From: JBAYOE01 sp050950065
GTDB taxonomy: Bacteria; Spirochaetota; Spirochaetia; Sphaerochaetales; Sphaerochaetaceae
Assembly: GCA_050950065.1 (NCBI GenBank)
Contig: JBMNGX010000001.1
Span: forward strand, 1 to 64,000
Reading direction: 5' to 3'
Length of the DNA stretch: 64,000 nucleotides
Shown here piece after piece: positions 8,719 to 16,777 of this stretch. The notes under the pieces are model-generated. The model had not been told where the DNA came from. It ran no database searches and saw only the letters and a program-made list of their open reading frames with translations. The number at the start of each line of letters is the position of its first letter. Position 1 is the first letter of the stretch. The position numbers and the translations under genes are program-made.

Positions 8719-8739
8719 AGCACCCCGAACAGGGGTGCT
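8719..8739 (-). promoter_or_regulatory. Intercistronic GC-rich hairpin between paralogues 2 and 1
   Basis: A perfect 8-base inverted repeat AGCACCCC / GGGGTGCT with a 5-base loop lies between the stop of paralogue 2 and the start of paralogue 1. No T-run follows in either direction, so it is more likely an mRNA-stabilising or processing stem, or an attenuator, than a terminator. Confidence 0.55.
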
Positions 8740-8760
8740 CAGGTGTTAAAAAGCCATATA

Positions 8761-9297
8761 TTAAAGATTAGTGGTAAGATTTAAAGTAATGGTTGATGTA
8801 AAGTCTGTTGCAGGATCCAACAAAGTAGGATCTTCATCTTCAACTAACTTAACTCTTACGTACCTCTTAGCAGTAGTTTCCCCTTCTCCAGCGACAAATT
8901 CAGTACTTTCTCCTGTTCCTTTATCAACACCACCACTACCAGTAGCATCAGTATGAACAACGATTTTATATTCGAGGGACTGTGTTGTGCTAGCACTCTC
9001 TAAATCACCATATGTATAAGTAACTTTATAACCCTCATCACCGACGTGCGCATAAGTACTAACTACCCAGTTACCTATTAATACTCCATTGCCATCTTCT
9101 TGAAAATCTGAATTTCCAACTATATCGATAGGCTCAGTTAATGTTTGATTAACATCCAATTCTGCTAATTTTTCTGGGCTGAGAATATAACCAGTTACAT
9201 TCAATGTATTACTGTTTTCAACTATGCCATCATTAGCAAAAAGAAATGCTCCACCAACAATTGCAAATGCAATTAAAAGAACTAATACTTTTTTCAT
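8761..9297 (-). CDS. Secreted beta-sandwich-like protein, island paralogue 2
   Basis: 178 residues. The signal peptide is MKKVLVLLIAFAIVGGAFLF followed by A-N-D. The mature part starts with an NTLNVTGYI strand and carries GVLIGNW at residues 71-77, matching the motif of paralogues 1 and 3. It ends in STITLNLTTNL, an alternating terminal strand. GAGAGGTGAG precedes the ATG. A strong promoter with the shared TTGACATAAG element lies 40-65 bases upstream, so this is the first gene of a probable two-gene operon. No lipobox Cys is present, so it is not a lipoprotein. The fold and role are inferred from pattern only. Confidence 0.6.
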   Translation of the reverse strand: MKKVLVLLIAFAIVGGAFLFANDGIVENSNTLNVTGYILSPEKLAELDVNQTLTEPIDIVGNSDFQEDGNGVLIGNWVVSTYAHVGDEGYKVTYTYGDLESASTTQSLEYKIVVHTDATGSGGVDKGTGESTEFVAGEGETTAKRYVRVKLVEDEDPTLLDPATDFTSTITLNLTTNL

Positions 9298-9333
9298 AAT
9301 CTCACCTCTCTACAGTCAATTACTGTTAATAAT

Positions 9334-9362
9334 AATATATACATAGATGTAACTTATGTCAA
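9334..9362 (-). promoter_or_regulatory. Promoter of paralogue 2 with TTGACATAAG element
   Basis: Minus strand: TTGACA (9362-9357), 17-base spacer starting TAAG, then TATATT (9339-9334). The TTGACATAAG string recurs upstream of other island genes. Confidence 0.65.
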
Positions 9363-9564
9363 CAGAATAGATACAAAAAATGTAAATATGTAAAATTTTA
9401 AAGAAAAACAATTATAAACCATTGTCTTACAATAAATTATAATAAATTATGGTTTTCTCTGCATATGACATCTGAAAGACATTTAGCAATTAAATAACTA
9501 AATTAAGCCCAATTTTAACCAAAAATTGACAAAAAAGAGTTTTACACTATGTCATATGAGAATT
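9363..9564. promoter_or_regulatory. AT-rich intergenic region with two operator-like sites
   Basis: The spacer between paralogues 3 and 2 holds CATATGACAT (9462-9471) and CTATGTCATATG (9547-9558), variants of the TTATGWCATAA palindrome seen elsewhere in the island. No ORF is present. Confidence 0.35.
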
Positions 9565-10089
9565 TTAATTAGTAATTAAAGTAAGTTGTATTTCAGTTGT
9601 GTAGTTATCAAATGGAGGATAAGTGTTGTCATCTATTCTTTTAATGAAGACAGATCCATTATTGTTTTCTTCGGAGTAAGTACCATTAACTTTAACTAAA
9701 GTAGCAAAGTTTGTTCCATTTTCAATAGTAGATTCACCATTATTAATAACATATGGAATTTTAATATCTACACCACTTACATTACCAGTAAAGACAGGAT
9801 TGCCTTCAACATCTAGGTAAGTAGCACTAAGGTCTAATTGTAAAGTTAAGTCAGCAGAACTATTAGCAGCAACAGCCCATGTGCCAACTTCTACTCCTGG
9901 TCCTTCAGCATCAACAAGGATATCACCTTCATCTAATCTTAAGGACTCATCCCCGCTAAAATATCCAGTTAAATCAAACAGAGATTTAGATTCAATTGTC
10001 CCTACAAGGTTTAAAGTACTAGTTCCTATAGCACCACTTAAAGAAATAAGAGGTATTAAAACTAATAGGATTACTAATACTTTCTTCAT
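9565..10089 (-). CDS. Secreted beta-sandwich-like protein, island paralogue 3
   Basis: 174 residues with a signal peptide (MKKVLVILLVLIPLISLSGA). The mature part opens with STLNLVGTI, similar to paralogue 2, carries GVEVGTW at residues 65-71, then alternating strands (LTLQLDLSATYL), and ends in TTEIQLTLITN. GGAG precedes the ATG by six bases. It has no TTGACATAAG promoter of its own close upstream; a bidirectional terminator and a decayed paralogue lie there, so transcription may depend on read-through from the promoter near 10850 or an unseen promoter. No catalytic or lipoprotein motifs are visible. Confidence 0.6.
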   Translation of the reverse strand: MKKVLVILLVLIPLISLSGAIGTSTLNLVGTIESKSLFDLTGYFSGDESLRLDEGDILVDAEGPGVEVGTWAVAANSSADLTLQLDLSATYLDVEGNPVFTGNVSGVDIKIPYVINNGESTIENGTNFATLVKVNGTYSEENNNGSVFIKRIDDNTYPPFDNYTTEIQLTLITN

Positions 10090-10114
10090 CTAAATCTCCG
10101 TTTAAATTGTGTAA

Positions 10115-10141
10115 GAAAAAACCCTCATAAGAGGGCTTTTT
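10115..10141. terminator. Bidirectional rho-independent terminator
   Basis: CCCTC-ATAA-GAGGG (10122-10135) is flanked by an A-run on the left and a T-run on the right, so it can work on both strands. It separates the decayed paralogue from paralogue 3. Confidence 0.6.
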
Positions 10142-10163
10142 CATTTATAAAGATCTTACAATC

Positions 10164-10780
10164 TTAGTTGGCTGTAATTGTAGCAGTAATGCTAGCCTCG
10201 TATTCGCCTTCGGGAAGCCATAGTCAGCATTGCATCACCAAAACTAACCTGCAATGCATAAGTAGCCCACTTCTCTCCACCGCATTGTACAGCTTAATAA
10301 TTCTAAATCATCATATGAGTTTTCGCAGAAGGTAAGGAGCACCAGCTGACCAAGTACAAGCATTTGCTGCATGTAAATGTTTACATCTGTCTTTGCTAAA
10401 AACAACTCATAAGGGACGTTAACCGCATTGGACTACCAGTCTCAAGAGCAAGTGGTCCCCGCATATTGTAATTTTAACACCAAGTGCACTATTAGATCAA
10501 AGAATAATAGCCAACTAATATCATGAGTGTCATATCAAACCATGATAGACTTCTCGACTATTATTTGCCAATCAGACATTCCTGACCATAGTAAAGTCCT
10601 ACCTAGTGAATTACCACTAGCTTCCTCAACACTAGCTTCACCATAAAACCCATGAACAGTGTACCCTATCACAGAGGACTTGAAGCGTCAATGTAGCATC
10701 ACCTGCTAACACGGTTCATCATCTGCAAAAACAAATCCTGCTACTAATAGGACTAGTAAGATTGTAAGTAATTTTTTCAT
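10164..10780 (-). pseudogene. Decayed secreted-protein gene (island paralogue 4)
   Basis: On the minus strand a clear signal peptide starts at 10780 (MKKLLTILLVLLVAGFVFAD) after AAGGAGAAATAAA. The frame is then broken several times. The next frame gives TVLAGDATLTLQ and then SSVIGYTVHGFYGEASVEEA, which matches the region after the signal peptide in the intact secreted protein at 15953-16606 (ATLTLQTKV, VMHGF). The far end still reads EASITATITAN and stop, like the TATVVAHITTN end of the same protein. At least three frame changes are needed to restore it, so this is genuine decay rather than one base-calling error. Its promoter appears intact. Confidence 0.65.
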
Positions 10781-10823
10781 TTTATTTCTCCTTTCGGTTA
10801 ATCTTCTTTTTATCATCAATAGT

Positions 10824-10852
10824 AGAATACTAAAACTTTCAACTTATGTCAA
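10824..10852 (-). promoter_or_regulatory. Promoter of decayed paralogue with TTGACATAAG element
   Basis: Minus strand: TTGACA (10852-10847), 17-base spacer starting TAAG, then TATTCT (10829-10824). The layout is identical to the paralogue 2 promoter. Confidence 0.6.
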
Positions 10853-11044
10853 TAGAATGTTTAACTTTTTATCAAATAATTTTATTTATTTTTGATAAAT
10901 TATTTAATTTGTTATCATAACAATTTAACTTGTAACTATTTTTTCTATCTTATGACATTTTAGTTGAAACATATTCCTTTTTATTAATATTTTTGTTTTT
11001 TCTTAGTTTTTTTTGCTTTTTTAGTTACACCTTATGTCAACTCT
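10853..11044. promoter_or_regulatory. Very AT-rich intergenic region with operator-like sites
   Basis: It contains CTTATGACA (about 10950-10958) and CCTTATGTCAA (11030-11040), both variants of the island motif, within T-rich tracts. The second copy has no -10 box at the correct distance and so looks like a binding site rather than a promoter. No ORF is seen. Confidence 0.35.
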
Positions 11045-11633
11045 TTAGTTCAAATAGCTGGCTAAAGAGTCAGCGTAGAGCTCTAAAACTTCTCCAAGTT
11101 GTTGAGATGGGCGAATAGAACTCTCTTTTCCAGCCAGATGGACAATGCCACTAACAGGTTGATTTGCCCAAGCTAAATCGGCATGCATCCCTAAAGGAAT
11201 ATGGATTAATCCCATAGTTTGAGAGTAGTGAACCATTGAGTCAATACAATAAGCACCTTCAGCAATACTGTGATCACAACTGGTAAAACAGGCAAAGTAA
11301 CGCCCACTTAACTCTCTAGATTCAGCTAGTCTATAAGTTGAATCCATAAAAGCTTTCATCTCGGCACTCACATTACCAAAAGTAGTGGGAGAGCCTAAAA
11401 TAATCATCTTACTTTTTAGAAGTGTTGACTCATTAGCAACTGGAAGAGCCTGAATATCTTCATAAAAATCGTTAGCAGCATCACTTTTGTTTGCCCAAAT
11501 GTGTAAATCTGCATCTTCAACCCTATATAAACGAGCATCAACATTACGCTCTTGCAAGCAACTCTTGTAGATAAGTTGCAATTATATAACTGTTACCACT
11601 AACACTATGAACTACGATTGAACACCTTTGCAT
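11045..11633 (-). pseudogene. WrbA-like flavodoxin, one-base frameshift near its N-terminus
   Basis: A flavodoxin-fold FMN protein. The true start is the ATG at 11633 after GGAGGG, giving MQRCSIVVHSVSGNSYIIAT, whose S-V-S-G-N-S is the phosphate-binding loop. This frame stops about 28 codons in; the rest is in the next frame from about 11560. Deleting one T in CTTG would give LQELLQERNVDARLY. The remainder shows WrbA-type features: ILGSPTTFGNVSAEMKAFMD and GRYFACFTSC. Members act as NAD(P)H:quinone reductases or electron carriers in the cytoplasm. It is either a recent pseudogene or a sequencing error. Confidence 0.65.
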
Positions 11634-11676
11634 ATTTTTTCCCTCCAATTACTAATTAATATAGTAACACAATCGT

Positions 11677-12457
11677 CTAACACCAAGCATTAAATAAACC
11701 TTCACGCTTAGTTAAAAATATCTTCGTTTTATAAGCATCACTTAGAATCTCTTCAGTTAACACTTCTTCTTTAAGACCATCTGCTAAAATCTTCCCATCT
11801 TTTAAAATAATTACTCTGTTTATCTCTTCAATTATTTCAGATAAATCGTGAGTTACTAAAATTACAGTCTTTCCCTCTTTAACAAAGTCTTTCATTGATT
11901 GACGGTATAAAGATCTAGAAGGCATATCTAAATTGGAAACTGCCTCATCCAATAACATCACCGATGGATTGTGAACTGTAGCTCGAGCTAATAAAACTCT
12001 TCTAGCCTCTCCTGAAGAGAGAGTTCGCATAGCGCCTATTTTTTAAATGCTCTATTTTTTGCTCTTTAAGTTTCTCTAAAGCCTTTTGCTCCATCTCAGT
12101 TGTTACCTGGTGGTGAAAATCTAAACCAATACTGCTAAAGAAACCTGAAAGAACTATGTGAAGCACTGGATAATTAGTAGTAACTAAATATTGTAAAGCT
12201 TGAGAGACAATTCCCATCCTCTTTCTAAGTTCTAAAACATGCCATCTCTCTTGCCCAAAGAGTATTCTTTTGGTGATAGGAGAATAAAGAGGGTGGACCT
12301 CTAAACTAAGAAGTTGGACTAAAGTAGATTTACCCGCCCCGTTAGAGCCAATAATAGCTACATGCTCATTCTTATTAATAGTGAGATCTATATTATCGAT
12401 TATGGGTTTACCTTCACGCCGTACAGTGACGTTGTTTAAGGATATTATTCTCTCCAT
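11677..12457 (-). pseudogene. Stand-alone ABC transporter ATP-binding protein, one-base frameshift
   Basis: The N-terminal frame (12457-12002) carries Walker A GSNGAGKST and the Q-loop region; the C-terminal frame (12030-11677) carries the signature LSSGEARRVLLARA, Walker B VMLLDEA and the switch His in VTHDLSE. The frames meet at a run of six T at 12039-12044. Removing one restores HLKIGAMRTLSSGE. No permease gene is adjacent, as in the ModF/YlmA-like single ATPases, so the transported substrate cannot be named. It lies 44 bases from the flavodoxin gene on the same strand and 40 bases after the GntR gene. Confidence 0.7.
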
Positions 12458-12497
12458 TAAATAAATATAAAGAGGATGAGGTATTGTTGCAATAACA

Positions 12498-13275
12498 TTA
12501 AGCTAGTGAGAGAGCTCTAGATTTATCTATTTGGCTAGTTATGCGCTGTTTTAAATCGGTTAAGCTAACTAGAACTAAAGCAACAGCTAAATCTGTTTGC
12601 CCATTTTCTAAAGCTTCAGCGATATAAAAATATTCACGCACCTTCTTTTCACACTCGTGGTTAGTCAATTGACTGAAAGCCAATGAATCTTCTAATAGTG
12701 GTGAAAGGTTCTCATAAATAGCATCTAAGATGATGTTTCCGTTGGAACGCACTAGTTGGCGGTGGAAATCTCCCTCATGACGTCTAAAGCGCTCCATTGC
12801 ATGGGGCTCTTTTGATTCAATATTGGAAATCTCTTTTTCCATCCCTTTTGCAGATTCAAAAAGACCACTGAACAACTTCATCTCTTTTCTCATTTCTGGA
12901 AAAGTCGCGTGCTGCGGAGACTTCAACACTGGTTAAAACTTGAACCAAGTCGAGCATCAACTTAATATCGGTAGAACCACTACGCAAGATCGAGTTAGTC
13001 ATCGACTCAACAAACTGATCTAAGTTATTACTTTTGACAGTTGCCCTTCTTCCTTGGCTAATAGACAAAAGTCCTTTAGCTTCAAGATTTTTAAAAGCTT
13101 CTCTGATGGATCTAGAGGATGCTCCAAAGGCTTTTCCTAATTCTTGTTGCGAAGGCAATAGCTGTCCTGCAGTCAATTGCTTAGTTAAAATCAAATCTTC
13201 TAAATAGTTTGCAATTCTCGCAGACTTTGTTCTTCCATAAAGCTTCTGCTTTGATACTTGCTCTAAATTTACCAA
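12498..13275 (-). pseudogene. GntR/FCD-family regulator 1, one-base frameshift
   Basis: The start is a TTG at 13275 seven bases after AGGAG, not the longer open frame to 13365, whose extra residues cover the promoter and operator. The N-terminal domain is a GntR winged helix (LLPSQQELGKAFGASSRSIR). The C-terminal FCD effector domain follows in another frame. The switch is at an A4 run (plus-strand TTTT 12885-12888). Deleting one base gives RNEKEMKLFSGLF, matching the neighbouring regulator 2 along its length (YENLSPLL, GQTDLAVAL). The two regulators are clear tandem paralogues. Likely an autoregulator of this island. Confidence 0.7.
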
Positions 13276-13290
13276 TTGATGTCTCCTACC

Positions 13291-13326
13291 ACTTATGACA
13301 GATTTTATAATAGAGTTGTCATAAGT
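13291..13326 (-). promoter_or_regulatory. Perfect inverted repeat ACTTATGACA / TGTCATAAGT upstream of GntR regulator 1
   Basis: Two perfectly complementary 10-base arms at 13291-13300 and 13317-13326, centres 26 bases apart, lie between the probable start and its promoter (minus-strand TTGACC, 17 bases, TACACT near 13339-13367). This position suits autoregulation by the GntR dimer. Confidence 0.55.
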
Positions 13327-13418
13327 AGACAAAACTAGTGTAGTACATATAACAAAATGGGTCAAGTACTACTAAAAAAGTAATATCTGGTGTCAGAAGT
13401 ATGGGTTATAATGTGACA

Positions 13419-14153
13419 TCACTGTACAATTACAGATTCTAACTTGGTCCTTATGGCAGTTAAGTGAACTAAAGTTAAAGCAACAGCTAAATCTGTTTGA
13501 CCTTGCTCTAAAGCTTCAACTAAGTAGCGGTGTTCTCTTGTTGCTTTCTCCAATTCAATGTAGTTGTTGGTTATTTGATCCATGCTTTGATACAGAAGTG
13601 GGGAGAGGTTTTCATATATAGCAGTAAGAATTACGTTTTCGTTTGAATCAATTAAAGTTTTATGGAAATTAAAATCGTGTTGGTTCCACTGACCAAAAGC
13701 ATCACTCTCTCCTGCTTCAACTCTTGGAAGCAATTGTTCCATTTTGGATGTGAGGTTATCTAATGAACGGACCAAGATATTTCTGTGGTCACTTCTACTA
13801 AGCTCCCTGGCTGCAGAAACTTCAACAGTTGTTCTAACTTGCATCAAGTCCATCAACAACTTTTTATCTGTTGTGTGTTTGCTTATAAGGGTGGAAGACA
13901 AAGAGGCTACAAACTGTTCTAAGTTGTTTGATTTTACAACTGCCCTTTTTCCTTGGCTCACTTCAAGCAACCCTTTTGCCTCAAGTTGCTTAAATGCCTC
14001 TCTTATAGAACGGGATGAGGCGTTGAACTCATCAGCTAACTCTTGTTGTGAAGGAAGTGGCTCTCCAGCTTTATATACTTTGTTGAGGATCATCTCCTCA
14101 ATCTGTCTTGCAATTTGGGCGCTTTTTGTTTCTGAACTAAATGAAGTAATCAT
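13419..14153 (-). CDS. GntR/FCD-family regulator 2
   Basis: A 244-residue DNA-binding regulator. Residues 1-75 form a GntR winged helix (PLPSQQELADEFNASSRSIR) and residues about 95-235 an FCD ligand-binding domain (LSRSDHRNILVRSLDN, FGQWNQHDFNFHKTLI, IYENLSPLLY). FCD proteins bind metal plus small organic acids and dissociate from operators. It is intact, unlike its tandem paralogue. It is divergent from a secreted-protein gene with 250 bases between that are full of TTATGWCA elements, so it probably regulates itself and the secreted-protein genes. The effector cannot be predicted from the residues. Confidence 0.85.
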   Translation of the reverse strand: MITSFSSETKSAQIARQIEEMILNKVYKAGEPLPSQQELADEFNASSRSIREAFKQLEAKGLLEVSQGKRAVVKSNNLEQFVASLSSTLISKHTTDKKLLMDLMQVRTTVEVSAARELSRSDHRNILVRSLDNLTSKMEQLLPRVEAGESDAFGQWNQHDFNFHKTLIDSNENVILTAIYENLSPLLYQSMDQITNNYIELEKATREHRYLVEALEQGQTDLAVALTLVHLTAIRTKLESVIVQ

Positions 14154-14364
14154 ATCTTTCTAGCTCCTTTTCTTATACATATATATTGTCATATTTTTCA
14201 GAAAAAAGATATATAGTTGTAACATCCAACATAACTTCTTACTTTATTGATAATCTTTTGACATAAGGCCAAATTCAAACCTTATGACTACAGCTAAATT
14301 TGTCCATAAAACCCCCATCTTTACCATATATAGGGGAATAATATTAAAATCATTACCACAACTA
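14154..14364. promoter_or_regulatory. Divergent regulatory region with inverted-repeat operator
   Basis: Contains CATAAGG...CCTTATG (14262-14268 and 14280-14286, perfect 7-base arms), preceded by TTGACATAAGG at 14258, plus ATTGTCATAT near 14186-14195 close to the start of regulator 2. It probably holds the regulator promoter and operators for both directions. Confidence 0.45.
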
Positions 14365-14393
14365 TTGACATAAGTGGCTTCCTATTGTTATAT
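14365..14393 (+). promoter_or_regulatory. Promoter of secreted protein with TTGACATAAG element
   Basis: Plus strand TTGACA (14365-14370), 17-base spacer starting TAAG, then TTATAT (14388-14393). The predicted transcription start is at about 14400, directly at the ATG. Confidence 0.6.
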
Positions 14394-14400
14394 TTCTCTT

Positions 14401-14955
14401 ATGAGAAACGGCAAAAACTGGGGAGCAACTCTCCCTTTTAGTAAATATTTTTTCTCGAAATTTGTTATATTGGTAACAATTTTGTTACTTTTTGTACCCA
14501 TTTCATATATTTTTAGCGCTCAATCACTAGATTCGGAGACAATTATCCTAACTACAAGTGTCCCTGTAGAGTCAACTTTCAACATAACTTACAACGGCTC
14601 TCCAGTTGAAGGCACAACAATAAACTTCACTTTGGGAGAGCCATTAGTCTTACGATATCACCTTCAATCAACTAGCACTAACACAATACAATTGAAAGTA
14701 ACTAGTGCAAATGCCAGTGGAGTAAACTTCAGACTTAAATTTACTGGTGCTACGTACTACATCCCTTATGATTTATATGTAGATTACCAAGGGAATAATA
14801 CAAAAGGGAATAAAGCCAACAGTGGTGCTTTTGCAAACTTTACCGCAAGCAGCTATGAAGATTTAAGTGGAAACATCACCATTGAGACAACTGATGGTGG
14901 ATATACTGCAGGTAGTTACCAAGACACAATAACCTTTGAAATTAGTGGAATGTAG
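14401..14955 (+). CDS. Secreted/anchored beta-sandwich-like protein (island paralogue 5)
   Basis: About 184 residues from the ATG at 14401; the longer frame would start inside the promoter. After a charged N-terminus, a hydrophobic segment (FVILVTILLLFVPISYIF) ending in S-A-Q can be a signal peptide or anchor. The mature part is beta-rich with repeated Thr, Asn and Gly and ends AGSYQDTITFEISGM, the closing-strand pattern of fimbrial or WxL/Ig-like domains. No ribosome binding site precedes the ATG and the predicted transcript starts about one base before it, so the mRNA may be leaderless. It lacks the G-x-x-I-G-x-W motif of paralogues 1-3, so relatedness is weaker. Confidence 0.55.
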   Translation: MRNGKNWGATLPFSKYFFSKFVILVTILLLFVPISYIFSAQSLDSETIILTTSVPVESTFNITYNGSPVEGTTINFTLGEPLVLRYHLQSTSTNTIQLKVTSANASGVNFRLKFTGATYYIPYDLYVDYQGNNTKGNKANSGAFANFTASSYEDLSGNITIETTDGGYTAGSYQDTITFEISGM

Positions 14956-14976
14956 AGAATAATCTTTGTAAAACTC

Positions 14977-15795
14977 CTATTGCCACGAGTTTACTACGCC
15001 CTTAACTAAAGAGCTAAAGCTCTCTTTTACCCTCTTACTAGTTTCTAATACATCTTGATGGTCTAATACCTCATCTAAAACACCAGAGGCCATATTAGTT
15101 AAACAAGAGATTCCCAAAACTCTCATTTTAGCGTGGCGAGCTGCAATAACTTCTGGTACAGTTGACATCCCTACAGCATCAGCACCTAAAACCCTAGCAA
15201 GCCTAACTTCAGCAGGAGTTTCATAAGAGGGTCCTGTAAATAGTTGATAAACACCCTCTTTCAAATCTATGTTGAGCTTTTCAGCCTCTGCTTTAGCCAT
15301 CTTTCGAAGATCTAAATCGTAGGCATTGCTCATATCAAAAAACCGCTCTCCAAGTTGATCAATGTTTATTCCTCTTAGAGGGTTATCAGCGATGAGTTTT
15401 ATGTGATCGCTAATTAACATCAAATCCCCAGCTTGCCACTTCTCATTTACACACCCAGCAGCATTGGTAACTAAAAGGTTTTTTATCCCCATGACAGCAA
15501 ACATTTGGATTGGAAAGACCACCTTATCCATAGAGTGTCCTTCGTAGTAGTGAAACCTTCCTTGCATTGCAACTACCCGCTTACCACTAAGATTTCCCAC
15601 AACAAGTTGTCCTGCATGCCCTGCAACTGTTGTTTGAGGGAAGTTTGGAATATCTTTATAAGGAATTATAATTTTATCAGAAAAGGTGTCTGCTAAATCT
15701 CCAAGACCGGAACCTAACACTATTGCCAAAAAAATTGGCTCTTTTCCTGCTTGTTCTAAAACATAAGAAGCTGATTGGTTTAATTGCTCTATCAT
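14977..15795 (-). CDS. punA: Purine nucleoside phosphorylase
   Basis: 272 residues. It cleaves purine (deoxy)nucleosides with phosphate in purine salvage, as a cytoplasmic trimer of the PNP/MTAP class. Visible motifs are the phosphate-site LGSGLGDLAD, AGHAGQLVVG, MQGRFHYYEGH, TNAAGCVNEKW, and the base-site region YETPAEVR with VGMSTVPEVIAA. Length is as usual. It stands convergently with the secreted-protein gene upstream by coordinate and is on the minus strand, 22 bases away. Nearby thymidine-kinase-like and PNP genes suggest reliance on nucleoside salvage. Confidence 0.93.
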   Translation of the reverse strand: MIEQLNQSASYVLEQAGKEPIFLAIVLGSGLGDLADTFSDKIIIPYKDIPNFPQTTVAGHAGQLVVGNLSGKRVVAMQGRFHYYEGHSMDKVVFPIQMFAVMGIKNLLVTNAAGCVNEKWQAGDLMLISDHIKLIADNPLRGINIDQLGERFFDMSNAYDLDLRKMAKAEAEKLNIDLKEGVYQLFTGPSYETPAEVRLARVLGADAVGMSTVPEVIAARHAKMRVLGISCLTNMASGVLDEVLDHQDVLETSKRVKESFSSLVKGVVNSWQ

Positions 15796-15867
15796 TAGAA
15801 AACTCTCCTATGATAGATAGAGTAACTCACAATTTATCTAAGGGCAATTCTAGTTAACTTTTATATG

Positions 15868-15883
15868 ATGAGCTATAGCTCAT
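15868..15883. repeat. Perfect 16-base palindrome ATGAGCTATAGCTCAT
   Basis: Lies between punA and the terminator of the next secreted-protein gene, within a longer imperfect symmetry TATATGATGAGCTATAGCTC and so on. It may be an operator for punA, whose start is 73 bases away, or chance. Confidence 0.35.
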
Positions 15884-15890
15884 ATAGTAC

Positions 15891-15929
15891 AAAAAAATAC
15901 CGCCCGTTTTGCATAGGCTAATCGGACGG
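15891..15929 (-). terminator. Rho-independent terminator of secreted-protein gene
   Basis: Minus strand CCGTCCG, 16-base loop, CGGGCGG, then TATTTTTTTG. Placed 24 bases after the stop codon at 15953. Confidence 0.75.
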
Positions 15930-15952
15930 TTTATATTAACTTTTAAAAAAAT

Positions 15953-16606
15953 CTAATTAGTAGTTATATGGGCAACAACTGTTGCTGTGTAGGTACCTGA
16001 GGAAACATAAACTTCTTCTTCAAATTCAAAAAGAGCTTCCAGCTTTAAGATAGCCCATTTTATACTATTACTATTTGTTGAGAAGATGACTGGAGTAAAA
16101 CTAGCTCCACCAGAGGAGACTTTGGTACCAGAAGTACTCATATTAAAACCGCCTATTTGCTCATACCCAAAGCCCCATGAAACAGTATCGGCATTCGCTC
16201 CCACCCCATCTTGAATAAAGTCAGTAACTTTAAATGAGACTGTAAAACCAGTTGGAGCGTTTCCAAGGAACATATAATAACCAATATCGTAATCAGGATC
16301 ACCAAAATCAAAATCTCCTATGTCATTGTAGTCAATTGTATTGTCTTTAGCATAGCTAATAGGATTATAATTTCCATCAAACTCATCTGAGTTTCCATGT
16401 TGATTTATTAAATATCCAAAAATATCAATTGGTTCTAAAACTCCTGAATCCCCAGCTGGTGGAATTTGTGTTGAAAACCCATGCATGACGATATCTCTAA
16501 CTTTAGTTTGCAAAGTTAAGGTTGCATTTGCTACAGGTGATGTATCTGCAAAAAGCATAGGTAGGACAAGCATTGTTATTAAAATGATTATTATAGTTCT
16601 TTTCAC
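15953..16606 (-). CDS. Secreted protein, island paralogue 6 (relative of the decayed copy)
   Basis: 217 residues from a GTG at 16606 with AAGGAG upstream. The signal peptide MKRTIIIILITMLVLPMLFA is followed by D. The mature protein starts with SPVANATLTLQTKV and VMHGF, the same opening as the decayed gene at 10164-10780, and ends TATVVAHITTN. An acidic Gly-Asp-Tyr-rich middle (DIGDFDFGDPDYDIGYYMF) distinguishes it. Its own promoter has the island element and it has its own terminator, so it is a single-gene unit. Exported; function unknown. Confidence 0.6.
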   Translation of the reverse strand: MKRTIIIILITMLVLPMLFADTSPVANATLTLQTKVRDIVMHGFSTQIPPAGDSGVLEPIDIFGYLINQHGNSDEFDGNYNPISYAKDNTIDYNDIGDFDFGDPDYDIGYYMFLGNAPTGFTVSFKVTDFIQDGVGANADTVSWGFGYEQIGGFNMSTSGTKVSSGGASFTPVIFSTNSNSIKWAILKLEALFEFEEEVYVSSGTYTATVVAHITTN

Positions 16607-16636
16607 ACTTATCTCCTTGTCTACCTTAGTAAAACT

Positions 16637-16665
16637 AATATAACTTATGTCAAAGCATGTGTCAA
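16637..16665 (-). promoter_or_regulatory. Promoter of island paralogue 6 with TGACATAAG in the spacer
   Basis: Minus strand TTGACA (16665-16660), 17-base spacer, TATATT (16642-16637). A second TTGACATAAGT lies inside the spacer at 16653-16643. Here the motif is not the main -35 box, suggesting it is an operator. Confidence 0.55.
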
Positions 16666-16777
16666 CACCTTTGATGCTTTTATATAATAAAATTGTTCTT
16701 ACAACTTTCTTTATTTAGTCAACTTTATGTTTAGCAAGCATTTAATTCAATTATTAGGAAAAGCAACTTATGACACC

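Noticed and set aside
13276..13365. Longer start of GntR regulator 1
   Set aside because: It would put the protein start upstream of the operator and promoter; the TTG at 13275 has a good ribosome binding site.
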